64,000 bases of DNA from Microbaculum marinisediminis (GTDB lineage: Bacteria > Pseudomonadota > Alphaproteobacteria > Rhizobiales > Tepidamorphaceae): the NCBI RefSeq assembly GCF_025397915.1, contig NZ_JALIDZ010000009.1, positions 156,810 through 220,809 of the forward strand, in the 5' to 3' direction. Position 1 is the first letter of the stretch, and each line of letters begins with the position of its first letter. A model generated the notes under the pieces. The model ran no database searches. It saw only the letters and a program-made list of their open reading frames with translations, and was not told where the DNA came from. The position numbers and the translations under genes are program-made. This document shows positions 27,824-35,286 of the stretch, piece after piece.

Positions 27824-27843
27824 TTCGTGCATGCACGCACGAA
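27824..27843. promoter_or_regulatory. Second palindrome in the ThDP-gene/marR gap
   Basis: TTCGTGC - ATGCAC - GCACGAA, perfect 7 bp arms, with GTGCATGCAC as an inner palindrome. It lies between the divergent ThDP gene and marR and resembles neither site A nor B. It could be an autoregulatory site for the MarR protein or a site for another regulator. Confidence 0.4.
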
Positions 27844-27942
27844 TTCAAACCCAACAACAACTAATGCGTGTAGCAAATGGAATGGCGGCTAGTTATCTTA
27901 AGGCCCTGCGGACATGCGAATGGGGCGGTGGGAACGTATTGA

Positions 27943-28485
27943 ATGACTCAGAAGAAAAGCAGCGCTAGCGCATCTCCGGACCGAAGAGCGGGCCGTCTAC
28001 CGGCCTATAAGGACGAACGCATCGCACATCTCGTGCGGCTTTGTGCCAGGGGTTTTAGCCGCTCCCTCAGTCGTCGTCTTGCCGACCAAGGTGTTTCCTT
28101 CGGCCAGTGGGTTTTCCTGCGCATACTCTGGAAACAGGAAGGGCTAACTCAGCGCGAGCTCAGCGAACTCGCCAACCTCACCGAACCGACCGTCCACACC
28201 GCGCTATCCAAGCTCGAGAAGATGGACATCATAGTTCGCCGCACCCAGGGCGGTAACAAGCGAAAGTACCACGTATACCTTACCAAGAAGGGCCGCGACC
28301 TGCAGTCAACGCTGGAACCTCTGGCGGTCGAAGCGAATGATTCCGCGTTGCGTGGACTGTCCGCGAAGAAGCAGGATCAGCTCCGCGATATGCTGGTTCA
28401 GATCCTGAACAATCTGGCCGACGACGAGGCCGAGGCCGAGGCTCTTGGTCTGAAAGTTCCGCCGACACGCAACGCCGCGGTATAG
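27943..28485 (+). CDS. MarR-family transcriptional regulator
   Basis: 180 aa. The winged helix-turn-helix is clear (residues about 55-120: SFGQWVFLRILWKQEGLTQR, ELANLTEPTVHTALSKLEKM, then a basic wing with RRTQGGNKRKYHVYLT). MarR proteins usually repress degradation genes until an aromatic acid binds. It is divergent from the ThDP gene and faces the phthalate operon end-on. Three TTAGATATCTAA-like palindromes at the promoters of the ThDP gene, the phthalate genes and the transporter are its most likely targets (inference). No strong Shine-Dalgarno precedes ATG 27943. Confidence 0.88.
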   Translation: MTQKKSSASASPDRRAGRLPAYKDERIAHLVRLCARGFSRSLSRRLADQGVSFGQWVFLRILWKQEGLTQRELSELANLTEPTVHTALSKLEKMDIIVRRTQGGNKRKYHVYLTKKGRDLQSTLEPLAVEANDSALRGLSAKKQDQLRDMLVQILNNLADDEAEAEALGLKVPPTRNAAV

Positions 28486-28498
28486 TCCGGCATCTCAA

Positions 28499-28960
28499 TC
28501 AGCCCAGTTCTGCAAGTCGCATGCGGAGAGCATCAATCGGCACGACCTCGCGGATCGGCAGCTCTTCATCGGCGGCATCCGGCAGGATGCGCAGCTCTTC
28601 TCCGTCCCAGGCCCACCAATAGACAACCTCTCCGTCCCTGTTTCGGATCGGGAGACGAAACGTCGGAAACTCTCGGCACTCCGACGGGACCGAGGCCCGC
28701 CCAATCAACTTGGTCCGAGCTGCTTTATCCTGCAATGCGCCCGACAGTTCGACCATCGCCGTAAATGCCGTCTTTCCCTTCGCGATATCTTCGGCGGCCC
28801 CAGACCTGAAAACCGGATGGACGGCCCGTACAATGTCCGGGTACGGCGAACAGTGGTGCGTCACCTGGACATGCCGCATGCCCTTTTCGGTCTCAATCGC
28901 AATGACGTCACCGGGCGAAGGCACTGCCGGCTTCAGGGTCTCGATCTCTTGATCAGCCAT
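28499..28960 (-). CDS. Hypothetical protein at the end of the phthalate operon
   Basis: 153 aa, soluble, no signal peptide or membrane segment, acidic with many short beta-type stretches (GDVIAIETEKGMRHVQVTHH, VYWWAWDGEELRIL). I do not recognise the family. It starts 9 bp after the decarboxylase gene, with AGGGA upstream of ATG 28960, and is clearly in the same operon. A small accessory protein for the oxygenase or decarboxylase is possible, but nothing in the sequence proves it. Confidence 0.7.
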   Translation of the reverse strand: MADQEIETLKPAVPSPGDVIAIETEKGMRHVQVTHHCSPYPDIVRAVHPVFRSGAAEDIAKGKTAFTAMVELSGALQDKAARTKLIGRASVPSECREFPTFRLPIRNRDGEVVYWWAWDGEELRILPDAADEELPIREVVPIDALRMRLAELG

Positions 28961-28969
28961 GGTGTCCCT

Positions 28970-29959
28970 TCACAACGAATAGGCCTCAAACGTAGAGGGA
29001 TGGAACAGCTCCTCGACTGACAGCCGGCGTGGCGACAGGCCTTGGCGATGATGCAAATCGAGAAACGTCTCGAGCACGTGTCGGTTGCCCGGGACTCCGT
29101 AGGTCCAGATTTCGGAGCCGATGAGATTGCGCGCCATGGCCAGAACATCTTCGACAAAAGGCATCGTGACTTTCGTGGCCGACGTATCCGCGAGCGCTGC
29201 TTCGGCGACTGCCTTGGACTCTGAGAACGCCTTCAGGAGCGCGCCGGGCAACCAGGGATGAGCCTCGGCCAGTTCTTGCCGCAAACCGAGCACATGCATG
29301 ATCGGAAATATCCCGGTGCGCTTATAATGCTCCGATGCCGCATTGATGCCGTCCGGGAAAAGCCGTCCGACGTTCGGGTAACCTTCGTCGAAACAAGCAA
29401 GCGAACGCGGTCCGATGAACCCATCGATTTCGCCAGCGCGCAACAACTCGTCAAGCGATGTGTTCTCGGGCGCAGGCGAAATGTCGATGCCCTTCGGCAG
29501 GTCGATCTTGATCTTTTCGGGACGACCCGGCGTGTGCATGCCGCCGCGCACCCATTTGATGTCGCGCGGCTTGACGCCGTAATCCTCCAGGATTCCGCGC
29601 GCCCAGACGTTGGCGGTCAGTTGCCACTCGGCAATCCCGATACGTCTGCCTTTCAGGTCGGCGGGGCGTTCGATCCCCTTGTCGGTCCGAATGTAGATGG
29701 AGGAGTGCCGAAAAGCCCGCGAGAGGAAGACCGGAACCGCAACATAGGGCGAGTCGTCCCGCGCGCGCTTGACGCAATAGGATGAAAAGGACAGTTCGGA
29801 GACATCGAAGGCTTGGTGGCGGAAGGCACGAAAAAACATCTCTTCGGGGGACAACAGCTGCGTCACTGCGGTAACGCCGTCGATCGTGACCCTGCCGTCG
29901 TGGATAGGACGTGTCCGGTCATAGTCGCCCATGGCGATTGAAAGGGTCAGCTTGGTCAA
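28970..29959 (-). CDS. pht5: 4,5-dihydroxyphthalate decarboxylase
   Basis: 329 aa, similar to Pht5-type decarboxylases, which share the periplasmic-binding-protein-like NMT1 fold but have no signal peptide and act in the cytoplasm. Recognisable segments: AMGDYDRTRPIHDGRV, PEEMFFRAFRHQAFDVSELS, VFLSRAFRHSSIYI, and TGIFPIMHVLGLR. It converts 4,5-dihydroxyphthalate to protocatechuate. The start is TTG 29959, with GGAGG 6 nt upstream. It is often mis-annotated as an ABC substrate-binding protein. Here the flanking oxygenase and dehydrogenase genes support the decarboxylase role. Confidence 0.88.
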   Translation of the reverse strand: MTKLTLSIAMGDYDRTRPIHDGRVTIDGVTAVTQLLSPEEMFFRAFRHQAFDVSELSFSSYCVKRARDDSPYVAVPVFLSRAFRHSSIYIRTDKGIERPADLKGRRIGIAEWQLTANVWARGILEDYGVKPRDIKWVRGGMHTPGRPEKIKIDLPKGIDISPAPENTSLDELLRAGEIDGFIGPRSLACFDEGYPNVGRLFPDGINAASEHYKRTGIFPIMHVLGLRQELAEAHPWLPGALLKAFSESKAVAEAALADTSATKVTMPFVEDVLAMARNLIGSEIWTYGVPGNRHVLETFLDLHHRQGLSPRRLSVEELFHPSTFEAYSL

Positions 29960-29982
29960 CGGTCTCCTCCGATCAACGTCTA

Positions 29983-31146
29983 TTACTGCTTTTTCAGGTC
30001 GACGAACCGGCCGGCGCGGGCGGCTTCAAGAATTGCGTGGCAGACCTCGAGACTTGCCCGTCCCCAGCCCGCGGATTGGGTGGGTGGTCGACCGTTCCGT
30101 ACGGCTTCATAAAGAGCGCGTAAGACCGGCGAGCGGGGTGCAGGATCGGGTGGGGCCGCGACGAACTTTTTCTCGAAATCGCCCCATATCTCCACGCCCT
30201 TGGGAGTCAGGCGCAGATCCGCGCGGTCGCAACTGACAATCATCGGGCCGAAGTGCTCAGCATGCGGTGCGGGGGAAGGCGCGTCGGTCGCCCCATAGGT
30301 CCGCCCCGATTTCAGCTTCGGTTCATCGGCCGGCGACGTCAGGCGCGACAACGCTTTGCGGCTTCTCCCATAGGTAGCGGGAACCTTCTCAAGCCCGAGT
30401 TCGCTGATCCCATCCTGCAATACGTCGCTGTCATAATGGGCGTAGCCGGAGTAGGTCAGCGATGCGAAACGCCCGCCCTCGAACTCGATCACGGCGGAGT
30501 AAGCGCCCTCCGTCTGCCGGGCGGCATCCCAAGCTCCGGTCATGGCCACGACCCGTGTCGCGCGGACGCCCATCAGAAGACGGACGATGTCGATCTGGTG
30601 CACGGCCTGGCTGAAGACAACACCGCCTCCCTGCGCAGTGTCCAGTTCCTCGGGCCGCCTGGGGCGGTACAGGAAATCGGTGTAGTTGAACGCGTGGATC
30701 ATGCGGACCGCCCCGAACTTTCCGGACGCGACCATTTCCCGGGCCAAGAGCACCGGCTGATCGAAACTGTGGCTTGGCCCCGTGATCAGATGCAATCCGG
30801 CCCGCGCTGCGCTTTCCACGATTGCATCCGCGTCGTCCATCGAGATCGCCAGGGGCTTCTCGACCAGAAGATGTTTGCCGCCAGACGCGACTGCGTCTGC
30901 GTGTTCGCGGTGCATCTGATGTGGCGTGGCGATGTAAACGGCCTCCACGTTGGGGTCTTGTGCCAGTTCGTTCACCGTCGCATACGCCTTGCCGCCGAAC
31001 TCGGCCACAAACGCGGTTCGGCTTTCCTCACGCGGGGCGGCGCAGGCAACAAGTGCCGCATGGGGATCGGAACGCAGACTCGGAAGTGTCAGCATGAAGC
31101 CCCGGCCGAGCCCCGCGACGCCAAGCCGGACCGGGTCAGAGATCAA
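29983..31146 (-). CDS. pht4: 4,5-dihydroxyphthalate dihydrodiol dehydrogenase (Gfo/Idh/MocA family)
   Basis: 387 aa. Rossmann motif GVAGLGRGFM at residues 9-18, the catalytic Lys97 in VEKPLA, and His183/Asp186 in AVHQIDIVRL. Pht4 is the Gfo/Idh/MocA-type NAD dehydrogenase that rearomatises cis-4,5-dihydro-4,5-dihydroxyphthalate, and its place between the reductase and decarboxylase genes fits. The start is uncertain: TTG 31146, overlapping the reductase gene by 11 bp behind a G-rich stretch, gives a family-like N-terminus. A longer frame begins at 31179. Confidence 0.86.
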   Translation of the reverse strand: MISDPVRLGVAGLGRGFMLTLPSLRSDPHAALVACAAPREESRTAFVAEFGGKAYATVNELAQDPNVEAVYIATPHQMHREHADAVASGGKHLLVEKPLAISMDDADAIVESAARAGLHLITGPSHSFDQPVLLAREMVASGKFGAVRMIHAFNYTDFLYRPRRPEELDTAQGGGVVFSQAVHQIDIVRLLMGVRATRVVAMTGAWDAARQTEGAYSAVIEFEGGRFASLTYSGYAHYDSDVLQDGISELGLEKVPATYGRSRKALSRLTSPADEPKLKSGRTYGATDAPSPAPHAEHFGPMIVSCDRADLRLTPKGVEIWGDFEKKFVAAPPDPAPRSPVLRALYEAVRNGRPPTQSAGWGRASLEVCHAILEAARAGRFVDLKKQ

Positions 31147-32080
31147 TGACGAGCCCCCCCGACCTGGCACGCGACACACAGATCATGATGTGATCGCTCT
31201 TCTCTTCCTCCATCAGGACCAGGTCACGGTGGTCCACGTCCCCGTCCACAAGCTTGCATTTGCATGTCCCGCACGTCCCGCTCTCGCAGGAACTGACGGT
31301 TGCCTCGCCGGCATCGCGAAGCGCCTCCAGAATTGACCGATCGGCAGGGATTTCGATCGTCCGGCCTGTGCTCGCGACCGTCACTTTGAAGGGAACGTCG
31401 TTTTCCCGGACAACCTCGGCCGCTTTGAAGTCCTCAAAATGAATGCGCCCCTCCGGCCAGTGGCCGGAAACGGCCTTGATCTCCTCCATCAAAGGTGCGG
31501 GGCCGCAGCAGTAGACGTGTTCAGGTCCGGGCTCTTCGAAATGTTCCCAGAAGTCGTAGAAGTTGTCGGGCTCGCCTTTGTCATGGTGGACGATCGCGCC
31601 GGGAAAGCCTCTGCATTCATCGAGGTACGCGGTCTCATTGGCCGATCGCGTGCAGTAGATCATGCTGAAGGCCGTTCCTTCCTGAGAAAGCGCGCGGGCC
31701 ATCGAAAGGATCGGGGTAACGCCGATTCCGCCTGCGATCAGGAGATACTTCGGCGCAGCCACCAGCGCGAACTCGTTCTTCGGAGGTTCGGCGTTCAACG
31801 CCGTGCCCACGTGCACGTCGTCGTGCATCGAGGCAGACCCTCCCCGGGAATTCGCCTCTCGCTTGACCGCTATCACATAGGTTTCCGGGGCCTCGCCTTC
31901 GTTGAGGAGAGAATAACGCCGCATCGCGCCGCTCGGGGTTTCGACGGTGATGTGCGCGCCCGGCGTGAAGGGCGGGAGCGCTGCCCCCCCCTCCCCCGCC
32001 AACGTGAACTCGCAGATGTCGGACGTCAGTTGGTTTCGCGAGATCACTTTCAACGCCATCCGATCTTCGGGACGTTCCAT
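31136..32080 (-). CDS. pht2: Phthalate 4,5-dioxygenase reductase
   Basis: 314 aa with the phthalate dioxygenase reductase domain order: an FMN-binding beta-barrel with RxYS at residues 54-57, an NAD domain with AGGIGVTPILSM near 116-127, and a C-terminal plant-type [2Fe-2S] domain with Cys265, Cys270, Cys273 and Cys301. It passes electrons from NADH to the Rieske centre of the oxygenase encoded divergently at 32192. ATG 32080 has AAGAGG 6 nt upstream. It is the first gene of the four-gene minus-strand operon. Confidence 0.93.
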   Translation of the reverse strand: MERPEDRMALKVISRNQLTSDICEFTLAGEGGAALPPFTPGAHITVETPSGAMRRYSLLNEGEAPETYVIAVKREANSRGGSASMHDDVHVGTALNAEPPKNEFALVAAPKYLLIAGGIGVTPILSMARALSQEGTAFSMIYCTRSANETAYLDECRGFPGAIVHHDKGEPDNFYDFWEHFEEPGPEHVYCCGPAPLMEEIKAVSGHWPEGRIHFEDFKAAEVVRENDVPFKVTVASTGRTIEIPADRSILEALRDAGEATVSSCESGTCGTCKCKLVDGDVDHRDLVLMEEEKSDHIMICVSRARSGGLVIDL

Positions 32081-32116
32081 TTCCTGCCTCTTGTTGATCC
32101 CTGAACTGATTTGATA

Positions 32117-32140
32117 TTAGATATCTAAGGTTTTCGTCAA
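32117..32140. promoter_or_regulatory. Perfect palindrome TTAGATATCTAA, site B, between pht2 and pht3
   Basis: A perfect 12 bp palindrome at 32117-32128. On the minus strand TTGACG (32140-32135) lies 6 bp before it, so the site fills the promoter spacer of the reductase operon, as at site A. It is also about 65 bp before the pht3 start codon and could control both directions. Confidence 0.7.
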
Positions 32141-32191
32141 GTTGCCTACCCGGAAGGGGAGGACGCCGGCATGTAGAACTGGAGGGTCGAA

Positions 32192-33475
32192 ATGCTTACA
32201 GCCGAAGAGAACGATCTGCTTACATTGGTCGAGGCTGAAGCCCCGATGGGTGTTCTGATGCGGCAGCACTGGACGCCGGTATGCCTGATCGAAGAGGTGG
32301 CGGAACCGGACGGCGCGCCACTGCGGGTCGAGGCTATCGGCAGGAGCTACGTCTGCTTCCGCAACACCGAAGGGCGTGTCGGTCTTCTCGATGAACTGTG
32401 CCCACATCGGAAAGCGTCACTGGTCCTCGGGCGGAACGAAGACTGCGGACTACGCTGCCTCTATCACGGCTGGAAGTTCGACGTGGACGGGAACTGCGTC
32501 GCGATGTCCTCGGAGCCGGAGGAATCGCCATTGCATGGCAAGGTGAAGCATCGTGCCTACCCGGTTAAGGAATGGGGCGGCTTCGTCTGGGCCTGGCTAG
32601 ACACGGAAAGGGAAGCACCCGAGTTCCAGCCTCCTGCGTTCGCGCCAACCGAGGGCACGCCCGTATCCATCCTGAAGATCCGCATTCCCGCCAACTGGGC
32701 ACAGATAACAGAGGGCCAGATAGACAGTGCCCATTCGTCATCGCTGCATTCCTCCGACATGAAGCCGGCGCGAGTTGAGGGCGCCTCGGCCGACGAAAAG
32801 TCGTGGTACCGGCCTTCCACTGACAAGTCTCCCAGGATGCAGACGCAGACGACGTCCTACGGCTTCCACTACGCGGCCATTCGGAAACCGATCAAGAACG
32901 CCGGGACCCACAACTACCTGCGGATCACAGAATATATCGCGCCTTTCACATCCCTCATTCCGCCTAACAACAATTACAACGTCGCGACTGTGATCGTGCC
33001 CATCGACGACGAAACCTCGTTCTTCCACTTCATCGCGTGGGGCGGCAAAGCATGTCCGTCGACGGAGGAATGGCGGAAGTTCAACCATGCGCGCCCTGGC
33101 ATTGATCTCGACGAGAGGTGGCGCCCGAGCCGGACCCTGGAGAACAATTTCCTCCAGGACCGCCAGATGATGAAGCTTGGAAATTTCACTGGCATCCGCG
33201 GCATCCCCAACCAGGACATCGCGATGTGGGTTTCCATGGGCGCCAGGGTGGACCGATCGTCGGACCTTCTCGGAGCATCCGACCTGGCGATCGTTGAATT
33301 TCGACGTCTTATGAGCGATGCCGCCAGGCGCGTCGCAGAGGGTGGGGCCGCGATCGGCACCGAAGAACCACGCGTGCCGCACACCTCCATTTCCTCAAAA
33401 GAAGGCGTCTTCTCCAAGGAGATCGATTGGCGGACGCTGGGAGAGGAAGTGCAGCGCGTCTCCGCAGCGGAGTGA
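32192..33475 (+). CDS. pht3: Phthalate 4,5-dioxygenase, oxygenase subunit
   Basis: 427 aa Rieske non-haem iron oxygenase. The Rieske ligands are Cys70, His72, Cys89 and His92 (CPHRKAS and CLYHGWKF). The mononuclear iron site has Asp178, His181 and His186 (IDSAHSSSLHSSDM). Similarity runs along the whole length to Pht3-type single-component oxygenases, which dihydroxylate phthalate at positions 4 and 5. GGAGGG precedes ATG 32192. Related enzymes act on other aryl acids, but the full set of Pht2/4/5 neighbours makes phthalate the best substrate. Confidence 0.92.
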   Translation: MLTAEENDLLTLVEAEAPMGVLMRQHWTPVCLIEEVAEPDGAPLRVEAIGRSYVCFRNTEGRVGLLDELCPHRKASLVLGRNEDCGLRCLYHGWKFDVDGNCVAMSSEPEESPLHGKVKHRAYPVKEWGGFVWAWLDTEREAPEFQPPAFAPTEGTPVSILKIRIPANWAQITEGQIDSAHSSSLHSSDMKPARVEGASADEKSWYRPSTDKSPRMQTQTTSYGFHYAAIRKPIKNAGTHNYLRITEYIAPFTSLIPPNNNYNVATVIVPIDDETSFFHFIAWGGKACPSTEEWRKFNHARPGIDLDERWRPSRTLENNFLQDRQMMKLGNFTGIRGIPNQDIAMWVSMGARVDRSSDLLGASDLAIVEFRRLMSDAARRVAEGGAAIGTEEPRVPHTSISSKEGVFSKEIDWRTLGEEVQRVSAAE

Positions 33476-33496
33476 CGAGGCGCCGAACAGTTGTTC

Positions 33497-33536
33497 TTGA
33501 CAAAACACCACCGCTAAAAAAAGATAGATATCTAAG
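33497..33536 (+). promoter_or_regulatory. Promoter with palindrome site C, upstream of the transporter region
   Basis: TTGACA (33497-33502), then a candidate -10 near 33520-33525, then TAGATATCTA (33525-33534) in the context ATAGATATCTAAG, one base off the site B palindrome. The site overlaps the -10/start region, a typical repressor position. It is followed by a good ribosome binding site and ATG at 33597. Confidence 0.6.
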
Positions 33537-33596
33537 AATAAAATATAGCGACATCGCACGGACAATGCGAAGCGGTGTCGCGGCAAGGGAGGAAAT

Positions 33597-34184
33597 ATGC
33601 CGGACGGCCAGTCATTGGCAGGCAAGCCGGTCCCGATTGCGTCGGTCCCATCGGGACGGGTCGCTGCCAGCAATTGGCGAGAGAGTTGCGACGCATCGCT
33701 CGCGATATCGGCGCGGTCGGCTGGACGCCTTCGTACCCAACGCGAACTCGCCGGCACGACCGCTCCCGTCTCCCGCCAGGACACGAATCCGGAACAAGCG
33801 ATCGGCGGCGCGGTCAAGGGCACGCCCCCTGGACGGACGGACGGGAAATCCCGTGGCTCATCAGGCCGTACGCTCGTCCGCGCCACGCATCACGAGCGCG
33901 TTGTGCGGACGGAGGCCCAGGCTTTCGAGCCTGGCGCCCCTATAGAGGTGGAAACAAGGTCGGGTTCCGGTCCGAGCCAGACGCAGTCCGACAACGTGCG
34001 CGGCGTCAACGAGTGGCCAATCGCCAACGCCTTGGGGGCCGGTCTCAAAGCATCGATATGGACACGCGGAGTAGATACAGCCGTGCGCCGCTTGCGCCAC
34101 GGCGACGCTGACGGCGCCTGGATCGATGGCGCCAGCGACCCCGACGCCCCCTTCGGAGGTGTCAAGCAATCCGGATTGGGACCG
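33597..34184 (+). pseudogene. Aldehyde dehydrogenase remnant
   Basis: After a normal start (GGGAGGAAAT before ATG 33597) the frame becomes unrecognisable, but codons at 34023-34184 encode the C-terminal signature of aldehyde dehydrogenases: ANALGAGLKASIWTRGVDTA followed by DPDAPFGGVKQSGLGPE. The segments between are far shorter than a 480-500 aa enzyme and the catalytic Cys/Glu regions are absent. I read this as a heavily deleted gene that once stood first in the transporter operon. It occupies most of the 33476-34302 gap. Confidence 0.65.
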
Positions 34185-34302
34185 GAAGACTGTCCGAGCG
34201 AATGGCCCCCTAAACGGGCTCCAGGACGGTTACGATCGTCGCCTCCCAAAGAAGAGGCCGGCGATGCCAATACTCACGAAAAATCGCAAGAGGGAGGATA
34301 CC

Positions 34303-35286
34303 ATGAAGTTAAGGTCAATCGTGATCGCGCTCGGATTGGCAATGGCGGCCGGAGGCGCGCAGGCTCAGTCCATTGACCTGACCCTTTCGGGCGGGAACCC
34401 GGGTGGGCTGTGGTCGCTTCTAGGCGCAGGATTGGATCGTGCCGCAAAGGCCGAGAATCCGGACAACGTAATCACCTACCAGGCAACTGGGGGTGGGTTC
34501 GCCAACATCGGACTTCTCGCCACGAACCGATCCGACCTGGGCCTGGTACACGATGCTGAAGTCAAGCTCGCACTAACGGGACAGGAGCCATTCAAAGCGC
34601 CGGTCACGAACCTGCAAGCCATCGGCTACATGTACAACTGGGCGCCGATGCACTTCTTCCTGAAGAAGTCGGTTGCCGACGAATACGGTATCGACAGCCT
34701 CGACGATCTCGCATCGTCCGGTGCGCCTCTCACCATCGGCATAAACCGTTCGGGCAACATCACCGGCGACGTTGCACTTTTCATGCTCGAGGCAGCAGGA
34801 CTCGATGAAGCCACGCTCGAGGCGAATGGTGGCTCCTTTGTTCGCGCCGGCGCGAACGAGCAGGGCGATCTGATGCAGGACGGGCGGATCACCATGGCCA
34901 CAAATGGCATTTTCATCGGCCACTCATCGTTCCGGGCGATCGATGAGAATACCGACGTGGTTCTGCTTGAAATTCCTGAGGACGTCATCGCCGCGACGAA
35001 TGAACAGTTCGGCACATCGTCCTATACGATCCCCGCCGGCAGCTACTCAAAACAGACGGGTGACATAGACACCATGGCGCTCGGTGCCATGGTGGTGGCA
35101 ACCGACGCAATGGACGAAGCGGTGGCCGAGACTCTCGCCCGTAGCGTCCTCGAGCACATCGACGAAATTCGCGGGGTTCACGGTGCGATGAAGCAACTTT
35201 CGCCGGAACTGATGGTGAGCCAGACCGTCTTGCCGTTCCACCCCGGCGCCGCCAAGGTCTACAAGGAAGCGGGCCTGATCGAGTGA
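34303..35286 (+). CDS. TAXI-family TRAP solute-binding protein
   Basis: 327 aa with a Sec signal peptide ending GAQA-QS at about residue 21. The TAXI features are SGGNPGGLWSLLGAGLDRAA near the mature N-terminus, a TGGGFANIGLL segment, and INRSGNITGDVALFMLEAAG. ATG 34303 has GGGAGG 6 nt upstream. An in-frame extension into the dehydrogenase remnant was rejected. It is coupled to the permease gene by a 4 bp overlap. Given its place beside the phthalate genes and site C, phthalate or a related aryl dicarboxylate is the likely ligand (inference). Confidence 0.88.
   Translation: MKLRSIVIALGLAMAAGGAQAQSIDLTLSGGNPGGLWSLLGAGLDRAAKAENPDNVITYQATGGGFANIGLLATNRSDLGLVHDAEVKLALTGQEPFKAPVTNLQAIGYMYNWAPMHFFLKKSVADEYGIDSLDDLASSGAPLTIGINRSGNITGDVALFMLEAAGLDEATLEANGGSFVRAGANEQGDLMQDGRITMATNGIFIGHSSFRAIDENTDVVLLEIPEDVIAATNEQFGTSSYTIPAGSYSKQTGDIDTMALGAMVVATDAMDEAVAETLARSVLEHIDEIRGVHGAMKQLSPELMVSQTVLPFHPGAAKVYKEAGLIE

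Noticed and set aside
28970..29959. ABC transporter substrate-binding protein
   Set aside because: It has the NMT1-like fold but no signal peptide and no ABC permease or ATPase nearby. It sits between phthalate-pathway genes and matches Pht5-type decarboxylases.
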